DNA from: Undibacterium sp. Jales W-56
GTDB lineage: Bacteria > Pseudomonadota > Gammaproteobacteria > Burkholderiales > Burkholderiaceae_D
Assembly (NCBI RefSeq): GCF_025548535.1
Contig: NZ_JAJLQW010000007.1
Location: forward strand, 62,001 to 126,000
Reading direction: 5' to 3'
DNA length: 64,000 nt
Within the stretch, counting starts at the first letter, position 1; every line of letters begins with the position of its first letter. Positions 19,234 through 28,497 of this stretch are shown here, in pieces. Both the position numbers and the translations under genes were made by a program. The notes below the pieces were generated by a model. It saw nothing but the letters and a program-made list of their open reading frames with translations. It searched no databases and was not told the origin of the DNA.

Positions 19234-19731
19234 CAATCGCTCCCAGGCAAATGAAAAAATTTAATGCAGTGTAGCAAAATTGGAAAAATTCGCAAGCGAA
19301 TTAAAGACTTATGCTACTTACTTGAACAAAAGTCTAGTGTCACTAAATCGAAACAATCATGTAATACAGCCCAAAGACGGCGACGCCCCAAAGCCGTCTG
19401 GTGATCATGCCAGTTTTTTGCTCAGGGTTTACGCAAAAACCAAAACCTCTCGTCACAGAAACCCCCAGATACAGAGAAAGACAAGAGAGGTGCTGGCTTC
19501 ATCGCGTTTTGGTATTCAAATGAACCCGCAAGCCGGGTGCGCCTGTTGGCACGAAATGCCGCTGAAAGCGGCATCCAGTCTGCGGTTTCAATTTAAATTG
19601 CGGTAAGCAGCTTGTTGTTTTGCGTTAGCCCTATTGATCAATTATGTTGCGCAAGAACCAATGATCAGGCAGCACTTCTAGAGAATTTTGCTCCAAACGA
19701 AGCGCTGGCAAGCCTACGAAAGGAACGTTGA
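19234..19731. other. Intergenic stretch pbpG / nitroreductase
   Basis: A 498 bp gap. Its main content is a copy of the dispersed repeat (19425-19631). The left part is the pbpG promoter region; no hexamers stand out. No coding potential was recognised. Confidence 0.5.
19425..19631 (-). repeat. MITE-like dispersed repeat, copy 2 of 4 (inverted)
   Basis: It lies in opposite orientation to copies 1 and 3: starts GGGTTTACGCAAAAACC, then AAACCTCTCGTCACAG, then TGAACCCGCAAGCCGGGTGCG and the hairpin tip GCGCCTGTTGGC, and ends TTTTGCGTTAGCCC. The second hairpin arm (CCAGTCTGCGGTTTC) has drifted, so the stem is imperfect. Confidence 0.85.
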
Positions 19732-20427
19732 TTAATCAAGAAACTGCGTGAATTTTCCTATGTCATCACGCTCAGTGAGCAAGGTGTTCTCGATCTTGCT
19801 GCGATCCGCATAACCCAATGACATACCGCAGACCAGCATTTCATTGTCGGGCAAGCTCAGCGCCTCGCTGATGATTTTGTGATACTGGGTAAATGCGGCT
19901 TGCGGGCAGGTGTCCAGTCCTCTGGCACGCGCTGCGAGCATGATGTTTTGCAAGAACATCCCGTAATCCAGCCAGGACCCCTGCTCCATTACACGGTCAA
20001 TCGTAAAAATCAGACCGACCGGTGCGTCAAAAAAAGCATAGTTACGACCATGTTGCGCATGTATGCCCGTTTTGTTTTCACGCCCTAATCCAAGCAAAGC
20101 GTACAAATCCCAACCGACTTTGCGCCGACGTTCGAGATAGGGGGAAATCCATTGCACCGGGTAATAGTTATATTCTTCTTTATGCGCCTGCATCTGCTCG
20201 CTATCGTTATGTGCCGCCAAAATGGCAGAAGATAACTGGGTCAATTTATTACCGGTTAAAACATATACTTTCCACGGTTGCGTATTGCTGCCCGATGGCG
20301 CACGCGCCGCCACTTCTATGATCTGGCAGATATCCTCACGCGCGACTGCCGTGGGCAAAAAGGCACGGGTTGAGCGACGCGATGTCATCACCTCATCGAC
20401 GCACTGCTGGGTAGGGGACTGAATCAT
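19732..20427 (-). CDS. Nitroreductase family protein (FMN-dependent)
   Basis: A 231-residue cytoplasmic flavoprotein. The FMN phosphate-binding start RRSTRAFLP and ARAPSGSNTQPW are the family hallmarks, and CGMSLGYAD near the C-terminus completes the FMN site. The central insertion (YNYYPVQWISPYLERRRKVG) is typical of the NfnB/PnbA-like subgroup that reduces nitroaromatics or quinones with NAD(P)H; the natural substrate is unknown. Its start overlaps the stop of the upstream thioesterase gene by 4 bp (ATGA), so the two are translationally coupled. Confidence 0.88.
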   Translation of the reverse strand: MIQSPTQQCVDEVMTSRRSTRAFLPTAVAREDICQIIEVAARAPSGSNTQPWKVYVLTGNKLTQLSSAILAAHNDSEQMQAHKEEYNYYPVQWISPYLERRRKVGWDLYALLGLGRENKTGIHAQHGRNYAFFDAPVGLIFTIDRVMEQGSWLDYGMFLQNIMLAARARGLDTCPQAAFTQYHKIISEALSLPDNEMLVCGMSLGYADRSKIENTLLTERDDIGKFTQFLD

Positions 20428-20864
20428 CGTACGGATACCTCTAAAGTGGATAACAGTTTGCGAATTTTTTCTGGAATTTGCACTGGCCGACGTGTTTCCC
20501 TGTCGACATACACATGCACAAAATGTCCCTGGGCCGCCGCCGCGTCTTCGTCATTCTTAAAAATCCCGATCTCATAACGGACACTGGAATTACCAAGCTT
20601 GCTGACCGTGACTCCGGCGCAAATCACATCGGGAAAAGCGACTGATGCCAGATAATTGCACTGAGTCTCGATCACGAGGCCGATTTCCCGGCTTTTTTCA
20701 ATATCCAGTGCTTGATTAACGATCAAAAACTGATTTACCACCGTGTCAAACCAACTGTAATAGACCACATTATTTACATGCCCATAGGCATCGTTATCCA
20801 TCCAGCGCGTCTGTATCGTATGAAAATGTTGAAACTGCCCTCTTCTTTTCGCTTCTATGGACAT
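20424..20864 (-). CDS. Acyl-CoA thioesterase (4HBT/YbgC-like)
   Basis: A 146-residue single hotdog-fold domain. The signature TRWMDNDAYGHVNNVVYYSW contains the catalytic Asp of the 4-hydroxybenzoyl-CoA thioesterase family. It would hydrolyse an acyl-CoA ester; the chain length cannot be read from sequence. GAGGAAAAA precedes the ATG at 20864. It overlaps the nitroreductase gene by 4 bp. The neighbouring phasin gene is divergent, separated by about 500 bp, so a link to polyhydroxyalkanoate or fatty acid metabolism is possible but not shown. Confidence 0.88.
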   Translation of the reverse strand: MSIEAKRRGQFQHFHTIQTRWMDNDAYGHVNNVVYYSWFDTVVNQFLIVNQALDIEKSREIGLVIETQCNYLASVAFPDVICAGVTVSKLGNSSVRYEIGIFKNDEDAAAAQGHFVHVYVDRETRRPVQIPEKIRKLLSTLEVSVR

Positions 20865-21370
20865 TTTTTCCTCAAAAAATAAATCGGATGATTTTAATTA
20901 ACTGCAGGCTCTCCACGCACACCTGAAAAGCAGGCATTACCAAAATTTACCCGTAATTAATCAAGCCAAGTTTATTACACAGCAAGACATTCATTCTATT
21001 TAAAAAATTTCATCGCTTCCCTTAAAGACTAAATAATCTACTCATCATCAATGCAAACGATTGGCATAAATCGTTTTGACAAAACCAGCGTTTTTAAATG
21101 CCCGTTTCATGAACCAGTCATAATTCCTGCAGATAATCATAAATGATTAACAATAATTTTTTGCGGGCAAGTATCAAACGAATTATTGGTAATTATCTTT
21201 GTTTTAAAAAAGACATTTTTATTGCATTGCACAATTTTTCTTGACTTTGCTCGATTAATCAATAGAATGCATGATATTGCAACGCACAAAATGCGGTATT
21301 AATGCAATTTATTTATCGCAATAAAGTCTGATACCTCATCAAATTGACTCATCCCTTTTAGGAGAAATCT
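20865..21370. other. AT-rich upstream region of phaP
   Basis: A 506 bp, strongly AT-rich gap between divergent genes. It contains a good promoter at 21241-21268. Several TTGCA/TGCA words cluster around it (from about 21220 to 21300), which could be bound by a PhaR-type repressor. No ORF or structured RNA was recognised in the rest. Confidence 0.5.
21241..21268 (+). promoter_or_regulatory. Sigma-70 promoter of phaP
   Basis: TTGACT (21241-21246), 16 bp spacer, TAGAAT (21263-21268). It lies about 100 bp before the phasin ATG, with TTGCATTGCAC directly upstream and TTGCAACGCA directly downstream. Confidence 0.65.
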
Positions 21371-21934
21371 ATGTTTTCCGTACCTGAACAGTTTTCCGCC
21401 GCTACTAAAGCAAACTTCGATGCGCAACTCGCACTGATCACTGCGTTGACTGGCAAAGCATTTGAAGGCGTAGAGAAATTTGTAGAATTGAATCTGACAG
21501 TTGCCAAAACTTCAATGGAAGAATCTACCGCAGCAGCAAAACAATTGTTGTCGGCAAAAGATCCACAAGAATTTTTCAGCCTGTCCGCAGCGCAGGCGCA
21601 ACCAAATGCTGAAAAAGCATTGGCTTACGGTCGTCACCTGTCGAACATCGCTTCCAGCACACAAGCTGAATTTACCCGTGCAGCCGAAACACAAATCGCC
21701 GAAACCAACCGTAAAGTATTGGCATTGTTCGACGAAGTCTCCAAAAACGCACCTGCCGGCACAGAAAATGTCGTCGCCTTTGTCAAGACTGCAATCAATA
21801 ATGCCAACGCAAGCTACGATCAATTCACCAAATCGAGCAAGCAAGCAGTAGAAGCATTGGAAGCAAACCTGAATAACGCAGTGACTCAAATTTCTACAGC
21901 AACTGAAAAAGCGACGGCTCGTTCAAAAAAATAA
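21371..21934 (+). CDS. phaP: Phasin family protein (PHA granule-associated)
   Basis: A 187-residue, mostly alpha-helical, Ala-rich protein of the betaproteobacterial phasin family. The start MFSVPEQFSAATKANFDAQLALI and the segment KAFEGVEKFVELNL match the family pattern; the C-terminus is Lys/Arg-rich. Phasins coat polyhydroxyalkanoate granules and control their size and number. AGGAGAAATCT precedes the ATG, and the gene has its own promoter and strong terminator, as expected for an abundant protein. No PHA synthase gene is in the window. Confidence 0.92.
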   Translation: MFSVPEQFSAATKANFDAQLALITALTGKAFEGVEKFVELNLTVAKTSMEESTAAAKQLLSAKDPQEFFSLSAAQAQPNAEKALAYGRHLSNIASSTQAEFTRAAETQIAETNRKVLALFDEVSKNAPAGTENVVAFVKTAINNANASYDQFTKSSKQAVEALEANLNNAVTQISTATEKATARSKK

Positions 21935-21964
21935 GTTGTTAAGCTAGCTTCTTCAGGAGCAAAT

Positions 21965-22000
21965 AAAAAAGCCTCGATAAATAAATATCGAGGCTTTTTT
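21965..22000. terminator. Terminator of phaP (also facing liv operon)
   Basis: A perfect 9-bp stem GCCTCGATA/TATCGAGGC, loop of six, flanked by six A and six T residues. It serves phaP and probably the opposing livF end at 22014. Confidence 0.9.
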
Positions 22001-22013
22001 ACATCGATGCAAC

Positions 22014-22736
22014 TTATTCGCCGAGATAGGCGGCCTGAACTTTAGGATCGTTCAACATATCCTTGCCGTTACCCGTCATCGTGATCGCACCAGAATCCAT
22101 GACGTAACCACGATGCGCCGCTTGCAAAGCCAATTTGGCATTTTGCTCAACCAGCAAAATAGTCACGCCTTGCGCAGAAACATTCCGCACGACTTCAAAA
22201 ATCTTTTCGACCATAATCGGCGACAGGCCCATGGACGGCTCATCGAGCAGCAATAATTTTGGATGGCTCATCAGGGCGCGTGCCATCGCCAGCATTTGCT
22301 GTTCGCCACCGGATAAAGTCCCTGCCAACTGCGCTGCGCGCTCTTTAAGGCGTGGAAAAACGGCGAACCATTTCTCGATATCCTGGCTGATGCCCGCTTT
22401 ATCATTACGGGTAAAAGCGCCCATCATCAGGTTTTCAAGAATCGTCATACGCGTGAAAACGCCCCGCCCTTCCGGCACCATTGCCAGATGGTTGTTCACT
22501 AATTCAAATGAGTTAATGCCGCGGATCGACTTGCCGTCATACAGAATTTCACCTTCGACTTTGCAACTTGGCAAAGTCCCTGTAATTGCTTTCAGGGTGG
22601 TCGTTTTACCGGCGCCATTGGCACCGATCAGGGTAATCAATTCACCTTTATTGACTTCTAAATCAATGCCTTTGACCGCTTTAATGCCGCCGTAAGCAAC
22701 CTTGAGGTTACTAATCTTCAATACGTTATCAACCAT
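22014..22736 (-). CDS. livF: Branched-chain amino acid ABC transporter ATP-binding protein LivF
   Basis: A 240-residue cytoplasmic ATPase. Walker A is GANGAGKTT (residues ~38-46), the signature is LSGGEQQMLAMARAL, and Walker B is LLLLDEPSMGLSP. The EGRGVFTRMTILENLMMGAF segment is typical of LivF. Last gene of livHMGF; its start overlaps the livG stop by one base. Together the complex takes up Leu, Ile, Val or related substrates. Confidence 0.95.
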   Translation of the reverse strand: MVDNVLKISNLKVAYGGIKAVKGIDLEVNKGELITLIGANGAGKTTTLKAITGTLPSCKVEGEILYDGKSIRGINSFELVNNHLAMVPEGRGVFTRMTILENLMMGAFTRNDKAGISQDIEKWFAVFPRLKERAAQLAGTLSGGEQQMLAMARALMSHPKLLLLDEPSMGLSPIMVEKIFEVVRNVSAQGVTILLVEQNAKLALQAAHRGYVMDSGAITMTGNGKDMLNDPKVQAAYLGE

Positions 22737-23506
22737 TAGTGAGAACCTCCCAAATACGCTTCAATCACTGCTGGATTTTTCTGTATGTCCGCAGGTACCC
22801 CTTCCGCAATCGGCTTACCGTAATCCAATACCGTGATTCTGTCGCATAAACCCATCATCAGTTTGACGTCATGTTCAATCAACAAAATCGTCTTACCTTC
22901 GGCTTTGATTTTAACCAGCAATTCACGCAATGCCAGTTTCTCAGTCGCGTTCATACCGGCAGCTGGCTCATCGAGCGCCAGCAATTTTGGATCCGTCGCA
23001 AGGGCGCGTGCAATTTCCAGGCGGCGTTGATCGCCATAAGATAAATATTTGGAAGTGCGATCGGCAAATTTGCCGATCCCAACGAAGTCAAGCAATTCTT
23101 GAGCGCGAGCTTTGGTTTCTGCCTCCTCTTTGCGTGCGGCGCCACCTCGAAATACTGCGCCCAAGACACCCTGGTGAGTACGGATATGCCGGCCTACCAT
23201 GACGTTTTCGAGGGCAGTCATTTCGCCGAACAAACGGATATTCTGGAAGGTCCGGGCGATCCCTGCTTTTGCCACTTCATGTGGTGCGGACGGCGAATAA
23301 GGCTTGCCATCCAATTCAAACGACCCTGTGTCCGGCTGATACAGTCCCGTGATGACGTTAAAGAATGTCGTTTTACCCGCACCGTTAGGACCAATCAAAC
23401 CGTAAATCTGGCCCTGCTTGATATTGATCCCTACATTCGACAAAGCTTGCAAACCACCGAAGCGCTTATTTGCCCCTTCGATTTTTAATATAGTTTTTTC
23501 AGTCAT
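22736..23506 (-). CDS. livG: Branched-chain amino acid ABC transporter ATP-binding protein LivG
   Basis: A 256-residue ATPase. Walker A is GPNGAGKTTFFN, the signature is the LivG-type LSYGDQRRLEIARAL (Tyr-Gly-Asp in place of Gly-Gly-Gln), and Walker B LLALDEPAAGMN. FQNIRLFGEMTALENVMVG is a LivG hallmark. It ends 1 bp into livF and starts 11 bp after livM, so it is part of the same transcript. Confidence 0.95.
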   Translation of the reverse strand: MTEKTILKIEGANKRFGGLQALSNVGINIKQGQIYGLIGPNGAGKTTFFNVITGLYQPDTGSFELDGKPYSPSAPHEVAKAGIARTFQNIRLFGEMTALENVMVGRHIRTHQGVLGAVFRGGAARKEEAETKARAQELLDFVGIGKFADRTSKYLSYGDQRRLEIARALATDPKLLALDEPAAGMNATEKLALRELLVKIKAEGKTILLIEHDVKLMMGLCDRITVLDYGKPIAEGVPADIQKNPAVIEAYLGGSH

Positions 23507-23517
23507 GTCGCTATTCC

Positions 23518-24714
23518 TTAAGCCGCAGCTGGCGTATCGTTGCTGCTGGTTATTCTGTCTTCATGTTTGGGCGACGGCCACAAACCGGCGGGTCTGTTCA
23601 ACATAATCAATACCATCGCCAGGCCGTATAACAATTGACGCAATACTTCAGCTTCAATCAGGATTTTTCCAAACAGGAGATTCTGTACCGGCTCTACGCT
23701 ATGACGCAACACTTCAGGTAAGGCGGCAAGCAATATCGATCCCAGGATAACTCCAGGGATATGGCCAATCCCACCCAACACCACCATCGCCAACACCACA
23801 ATAGACTCAACCAACGAGAATGACTCAGGGGAAACAAAGCCCTGAAATGATGCGAACATCGCACCGGAAACACCGCCAAAAGATGCACCCATCGAAAATG
23901 CCAGCAGCTTGATATTGCGGGTATTAATCCCCATCGCCTTAGCCGCTATTTCATCTTCACGAATCGCAACCCAGGCACGTCCCAGACGGGAATCTTGTAA
24001 ACGCAAAGAAACAAAAATAATTCCGATACACAATGCCAAAAACAGGAAGTAATAGGCATTCACGGAAGGTAAGCTGAAGAAACCAAAATGCACCGTGGCG
24101 TTAGAGCCGGCTTCACCGGCTAATGAGACGCCGAAAATCCGGATCGGGTCGATCATGTTGATCCCTTGAGGGCCATTGGTGAAATTCACTGGCGAATTCA
24201 TATTATTCATAAAAATACGAATAATTTCACCAAAACCCAGGGTCACAATGGCAAGGTAATCACCGCGCAACTTCAGGGTTGGCGCACCTAACAACGCACC
24301 GAAGAAACCAGCCAGGGCAGCCGCCAGAGGGACGATAATCCAGACGGACAAATGCAATCCGGTTTGCGCGATCTCGGGACCAAACACCCACACCAGAAAA
24401 TGGCCAACGGCTGGGTAAGTATTGACAAAGGATTCCAACACGACCGCAAACTGTGGCGATGCCAGCAAGGCCGCCATATACGCGCCAACCGCATAGAATG
24501 CGATGTAGCCTAGATCCAGCAAACCAGCGAAACCGACAACGATGTTCAAACCCAAGGCCAACATAATGTATAGCAAGGCGAAGTCAATAATGCGGACCCA
24601 TGAATTACCAAAATTGGCGGCAACAAACGGGAACAATACCAAGACGATACCCAACACAGCAAAGCTCGTGTAGGCCTTGCTTGGATTCGCTTTTATATCA
24701 AAAAAATTCGACAT
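23518..24714 (-). CDS. livM: Branched-chain amino acid ABC transporter permease LivM
   Basis: A 398-residue inner-membrane protein with about nine or ten hydrophobic segments. GLNIVVGFAGLLDLGYIAFYAVGAY is the LivM family block, and RLGRAWVAIREDEIAAKAMGIN is the cytoplasmic loop that contacts the ATPases. Length fits the long type of LivM with an extra N-terminal segment. It follows livH by 11 bp. Confidence 0.94.
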   Translation of the reverse strand: MSNFFDIKANPSKAYTSFAVLGIVLVLFPFVAANFGNSWVRIIDFALLYIMLALGLNIVVGFAGLLDLGYIAFYAVGAYMAALLASPQFAVVLESFVNTYPAVGHFLVWVFGPEIAQTGLHLSVWIIVPLAAALAGFFGALLGAPTLKLRGDYLAIVTLGFGEIIRIFMNNMNSPVNFTNGPQGINMIDPIRIFGVSLAGEAGSNATVHFGFFSLPSVNAYYFLFLALCIGIIFVSLRLQDSRLGRAWVAIREDEIAAKAMGINTRNIKLLAFSMGASFGGVSGAMFASFQGFVSPESFSLVESIVVLAMVVLGGIGHIPGVILGSILLAALPEVLRHSVEPVQNLLFGKILIEAEVLRQLLYGLAMVLIMLNRPAGLWPSPKHEDRITSSNDTPAAA

Positions 24715-24725
24715 TCATGCTCTCC

Positions 24726-25655
24726 TTATGCACGGTCAGCAACACGTTCACCCATGATGCCGGATGGGCGCAGAGTCAACACGATAATCAATACAACAAA
24801 CGCGAAGATATCCTGGTACTGACTGCCAAGCAGGCCACCAGTGAGCTCGCCAATATAACCAGCACCCAGACTCTCGATTAGGCCAAGAATAATGCCGCCG
24901 ACCATCGCACCGTAAATATTACCGATACCACCCAGAACCGCAGCAGAGAAGGCTTTCAGGCCAGGCAGGAAACCCATCGCAAATTGCGCCGATGAATAGT
25001 TAGCAGCCCACATCACCCCCGCAATTGCGGCCAGCGATGCACCGATCGCGAAGGTCGCAACAATCACTTTGTTAGAATCAACGCCCATCAGACCCGCCAC
25101 GCGTGGGTTCTCAGCGGTTGCACGCATGGCTCTGCCCATCTTGGTTTTTTCTACCAACAGGACCAGGCCGACCATCGCGAGAGTCGCCAGTACCAGCAAT
25201 AAAACTTGGGTTTGTGAGATCACAGCACCGCCAATCGGAATTGGGGTTGATGGCATCACGCTTGGAAAGGAAATCGGACTGCGGCCCCAGATAATCATGG
25301 CGAACACCTGCACCAATTGCGAAATACCGATTGCTGTAATCAAGGGCGCCAGACGCGGTGCGTTACGCAACCGGCGATAAGCGACGCGCTCAATCACAAC
25401 GTTCACAATGATGCAGACAGGGATGGCGCCAATAATTGCGATCAGCAATTGAACGATGCCGGGCAAATCCGGTGCAATAACACCGAGTAGTTTTAAAATA
25501 CTTAGCCCCGCCATTGCGCCGACCATGAGTACATCGCCATGGGCGAAGTTGATCAGATTCAGGACACCATAAACCATGGTGTATCCCAGCGCGACCAAGG
25601 CATACATCGACCCTAATACCAGGCCATTTATTATTTGTTGGATAAATGTATCCAT
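24726..25655 (-). CDS. livH: Branched-chain amino acid ABC transporter permease LivH
   Basis: A 309-residue permease. ALVALGYTMVYGVLNLINFAHGD at the N-terminus and the ATPase-contact loop GRAMRATAENPRVAGLMGVD are the LivH signatures. First gene of the livHMGF cluster; the periplasmic binding protein (LivJ/K) is not adjacent and must be encoded elsewhere. A short ORF and a terminator hairpin lie about 100 bp upstream (25749-25853), so expression could be controlled in the leader. Confidence 0.94.
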   Translation of the reverse strand: MDTFIQQIINGLVLGSMYALVALGYTMVYGVLNLINFAHGDVLMVGAMAGLSILKLLGVIAPDLPGIVQLLIAIIGAIPVCIIVNVVIERVAYRRLRNAPRLAPLITAIGISQLVQVFAMIIWGRSPISFPSVMPSTPIPIGGAVISQTQVLLLVLATLAMVGLVLLVEKTKMGRAMRATAENPRVAGLMGVDSNKVIVATFAIGASLAAIAGVMWAANYSSAQFAMGFLPGLKAFSAAVLGGIGNIYGAMVGGIILGLIESLGAGYIGELTGGLLGSQYQDIFAFVVLIIVLTLRPSGIMGERVADRA

Positions 25656-25748
25656 ATTGCTTCTCTCTTTATGAACGGATCGGAATTTTCGCCAAGATAC
25701 CTGAGCATCTCATTGATAGATTACTCAGCAAAAATCATTCCTGATAAC

Positions 25749-25779
25749 AAAAACGGCACCCAGTAATTCTTGAGTGCCG
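25749..25779 (-). terminator. Terminator hairpin upstream of livH
   Basis: On the minus strand CGGCACTC pairs with GGGTGCCG (one G-U pair) around a ten-base loop, followed by five U residues. It lies 17 bp after the stop of the 18-codon ORF and 94 bp before livH. It may end a small transcript or the ispH transcript, or act as an attenuator for livHMGF. Confidence 0.7.
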
Positions 25780-25796
25780 CTCAATTTAAGCGTCAG

Positions 25797-25853
25797 TTAT
25801 CCGAAAAGACGCTTCATGAAATTCGGAGCAATGGAAATAGTGGAATAACGCAT
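25797..25853 (-). CDS. Putative 18-residue peptide ahead of livH
   Basis: The ORF encodes MRYSTISIAPNFMKRLFG. GAGGAG stands at good distance before its ATG, a better translation signal than many genes in the window have. It is followed directly by a terminator hairpin. The peptide is not one I recognise. It contains two Ile and one Leu, too few for a classical branched-chain control peptide, so it may be a leader peptide, an independent small protein, or chance. Confidence 0.45.
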   Translation of the reverse strand: MRYSTISIAPNFMKRLFG

Positions 25854-26049
25854 AGCAAAACTCTCCTCAACAACTTTTGGCAAAAAGCGTTTGTAATATT
25901 TTTATGTACCCAATTCCACGTCTGCTTATTCGCGCTGCAGAACATGGAATCCGGCGGGATTATACAGAGATTGACTCGAAGGGATGAACAAAAACACCAA
26001 CAACATATTAAGCCCGAACCTATACTACTATACCGACCTGATCCTGCAC

Positions 26050-26077
26050 AGTATAAAAATGTGTCGTAGTCAATCAA
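26050..26077 (-). promoter_or_regulatory. Possible promoter of the small ORF / liv transcript
   Basis: On the minus strand TTGATT (26077-26072), 16 bp spacer, TATACT (26055-26050). It would start a transcript about 190 nt before the 18-codon ORF and about 390 nt before livH. Confidence 0.4.
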
Positions 26078-26183
26078 AGTTCCGCAATGTTAGCGATGAA
26101 TTCGCGAAATAAAATACTGAATAAATAGTATGTGGCAAATTATTATTTGTACAAGTTCGTATTGCACTTGCTCGGAGCGCATT

Positions 26184-27125
26184 TTACTTTGCTCCCGCAA
26201 GCCCCTTTGGCATAGGGAAAGTCACATTCTCTTCGGCGCCATCCAAGGTGCGTACACTTTGAGCACCCAATTGTTTTAAGCGCTCTATGACTTGTTGTAC
26301 CAAAACCTCAGGTGCCGATGCACCGGCAGTAACACCGATACGACGGCAATTTTCCAGCCAGCTGGCTTGGATCTGAGTTGCGTTATCCACCATATAAGAT
26401 GCCGCGCCCTTTTTTTCAGCAACTTCACGAAGACGATTGGAGTTCGAGCTATTCGCGCTACCGACCACGATGACCAAATCAACTTGGGGCGCCATAAATT
26501 TAACCGCCTCCTGGCGATTCGTTGTGGCATAACAAATATCGCCCTTTTTTGGCTCACTAATTTGGGGAAATTTATTTTTGAGTGCGGCGATGATCTCAAT
26601 GGTGTCGTCCACTGACAGCGTGGTCTGTGAAACATATGCAAGCAAATCAGGATTGGCAACATTCAGCGTCGCGACATCTGCAACGGTTTCTACCAGATGT
26701 ATGCCGCCTTCAGTCTGCCCCATGGTTCCCTCGACTTCCGGATGTCCTTGATGGCCGATCATAATGATTTCGCGCCCTTCTTTGCGCATTTTGGTAACTT
26801 CAATATGGACTTTAGTGACCAGGGGACAGGTTGCATCAAATACCGTCAAGCCTCGCGCCTCGGCCTCTTTGCGAACGGATTGGGAAACTCCGTGAGCAGA
26901 AAAAATCACCGTATTCCCTGCCGGTACATCCGCTAATTCCTCAATAAAAATAGCACCTTTCTGGCGAAGATCATTGACGACATAAGCATTGTGCACAATC
27001 TCATGGCGCACGTAGATCGGCGCGCCAAACTGCTGCAATGCGCGCTCCACAATCTCAATGGCCCGGTCAACGCCTGCGCAAAACCCGCGTGGCTGCGCTA
27101 ATACGATTTCTTTATCCGTCATCAT
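26184..27125 (-). CDS. ispH: 4-hydroxy-3-methylbut-2-enyl diphosphate reductase
   Basis: Last enzyme of the MEP isoprenoid pathway; reduces HMBPP to IPP and DMAPP with a [4Fe-4S] cluster. The 313-residue protein has the three cluster Cys: [13 protein letters not shown] (near residue 15), FDATCPLV (near 100) and [11 protein letters not shown] (near 197), plus the acid/base region [10 protein letters not shown]. It overlaps the upstream fkpB gene by 4 bp (ATGA). fkpB-ispH is a widely conserved pair. The ATG at 27125 forms the overlap; a second ATG directly follows. Confidence 0.96.
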   Translation of the reverse strand: MMTDKEIVLAQPRGFCAGVDRAIEIVERALQQFGAPIYVRHEIVHNAYVVNDLRQKGAIFIEELADVPAGNTVIFSAHGVSQSVRKEAEARGLTVFDATCPLVTKVHIEVTKMRKEGREIIMIGHQGHPEVEGTMGQTEGGIHLVETVADVATLNVANPDLLAYVSQTTLSVDDTIEIIAALKNKFPQISEPKKGDICYATTNRQEAVKFMAPQVDLVIVVGSANSSNSNRLREVAEKKGAASYMVDNATQIQASWLENCRRIGVTAGASAPEVLVQQVIERLKQLGAQSVRTLDGAEENVTFPMPKGLAGAK

Positions 27126-27577
27126 AAAATACCAATAATTTTCGTCTCGAACAACACCGTCTGGCCTGCCAAGGGATGATTAAAGTCAAACAAGGCGCCT
27201 TCGCCATCAATTGCTCTGAGTATCCCGGCAAAACGACCGCCCGATGGGGCGGCAAACTCGACCAGATCGCCGATCACGTATTGCTCACCAAAAGCAGAAT
27301 TCTCCTTCAAGGTCGCACGAGAAACACGCTGGATCAAATCCGGATTGCGCGGACCAAATGCCTGTTCAGGCGCTAGCTCTTGCGTGGTGTGGGAGCCCTC
27401 TTCAAGATTCAGCAACGCTCTCTCCAATTCTGGGGCTAGCTGACCATTTCCCATTTGCAAAGTCGCCGGACTTTCCTTAAAAGTGCTGATAATATCCTCA
27501 CCGTCCAGGGTGGCAAGGCGATAATGCAAGGTCAGATAAGCGTCTGGGGTGACGACGGGGATAGCATGGCTTGACAT
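27122..27577 (-). CDS. fkpB: FKBP-type peptidyl-prolyl cis-trans isomerase (SlpA/FkpB-like)
   Basis: A 151-residue cytoplasmic prolyl isomerase of the SlyD/SlpA type. [19 protein letters not shown] opens the FKBP domain, and [34 protein letters not shown] is the insert-in-flap chaperone region start seen in SlpA. No signal peptide. It is the first gene of fkpB-ispH and is divergent from radC, whose ORF extends into its beginning only as an artefact of an upstream open frame. Confidence 0.92.
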   Translation of the reverse strand: MSSHAIPVVTPDAYLTLHYRLATLDGEDIISTFKESPATLQMGNGQLAPELERALLNLEEGSHTTQELAPEQAFGPRNPDLIQRVSRATLKENSAFGEQYVIGDLVEFAAPSGGRFAGILRAIDGEGALFDFNHPLAGQTVLFETKIIGIL

Positions 27578-27662
27578 AATTGAAGTGAAATCCGATCAAG
27601 CCTCTATTGTATGTCAGCTAGACGAACTACTGATTATTCTCTCATTTTATGAAGGACTTTTA

Positions 27663-28337
27663 ATGGCGATTACCGACTGGCCAGAAGATCAACGACCGCG
27701 TGAACGACTCATTAAATTCGGCGCCCAGGCTTTGTCTGACGCAGAATTGTTAGCGGTGTTTTTGCGTGTCGGGGTAAGCGGCAAAAGCGCCGTGGATTTG
27801 GGTCGCGATATGTTAGGTCATTTTGGCTCGCTGACTGGCTTGTTTGCTGCGGATATCAAAGATTTTTCAGCCATGCACGGCCTGGGCAATGCTAAATATG
27901 CGCAATTACATGCCGTGCTGGAATTGGCAAAACGGGCTATCTCTGAAGAATTGCAAAGCACTCCACTATTGTCATCGCCACAAGCGGTCAAAAACTATTT
28001 GCAACTGATGATAGGCAGCAAACCCTACGAATCATTCGCCGTGCTATTTCTCGATATCAAAAACCAACTGATTACGTCATCTGAACTGTTCAGAGGCAGT
28101 CTCAGTCATGCCAGCGTGTACCCAAGAGAGGTAGTAAAAGCTGCCTTACAACACAATGCAGCAAGTATCATTCTTGCGCACAACCATCCCTCCGGTAATG
28201 CAGAACCCAGCGATGCGGACATTACGCTAACCAAGACGCTAAAACAAACTCTGGCATTAATTGATGTCAGAATATTGGATCACTTCATTGTTGCCAACCC
28301 CAAGGTCTATTCCTTCGCCGAACATGGGCAAATCTAA
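27663..28337 (+). CDS. radC: RadC family protein
   Basis: A 224-residue protein. An N-terminal helix-hairpin-helix region ([28 protein letters not shown]) precedes a JAB1/MPN metalloprotease-like domain with the metal motif [14 protein letters not shown] near residues 173-186. Despite the name, a role in DNA repair is doubtful; the molecular function is not settled. The open frame reaches back to 27549 across the fkpB start, but AAGGACTTTTA before the ATG at 27663 and the family N-terminus [16 protein letters not shown] fix the start. Confidence 0.93.
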   Translation: MAITDWPEDQRPRERLIKFGAQALSDAELLAVFLRVGVSGKSAVDLGRDMLGHFGSLTGLFAADIKDFSAMHGLGNAKYAQLHAVLELAKRAISEELQSTPLLSSPQAVKNYLQLMIGSKPYESFAVLFLDIKNQLITSSELFRGSLSHASVYPREVVKAALQHNAASIILAHNHPSGNAEPSDADITLTKTLKQTLALIDVRILDHFIVANPKVYSFAEHGQI

Positions 28338-28428
28338 AGCCGGCATGTTTAAATCCTAGAAAATCACTGGCAATTTTAAATTGTTAAATTAAATAAAAAC
28401 AAAAGACACAATTGTTTTTCGCAAGTCG

Positions 28429-28457
28429 TTGATATTTAGTAGAATTTTCGCTATACT
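28429..28457 (+). promoter_or_regulatory. Promoter of rpmB-rpmG
   Basis: TTGATA (28429-28434), 17 bp spacer, TATACT (28452-28457). It lies 41 bp before the rpmB start; AAGGAG follows at the expected ribosome binding position. Confidence 0.75.
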
Positions 28458-28497
28458 CGTATTTTTTCCAAATTCGGAAACATTTAAGGAGTTAAAC

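Larger units (their letters stand above)
25656..26183. other. Leader region between ispH and livH
   Basis: A 528 bp gap on the liv side of ispH. On the minus strand, in order, it holds a possible promoter (26050-26077), an 18-codon ORF with a strong ribosome binding site (25797-25853) and a terminator hairpin (25749-25779). Nothing else was recognised. Confidence 0.5.

Noticed and set aside
25814-26077. 87-codon minus-strand frame ending with a Leu/Val/Ile-rich stretch, tempting as a liv control peptide
   Set aside because: No ribosome binding site, begins inside the putative promoter, and the shorter frame at 25797-25853 has far better signals. The hydrophobic run is probably chance.
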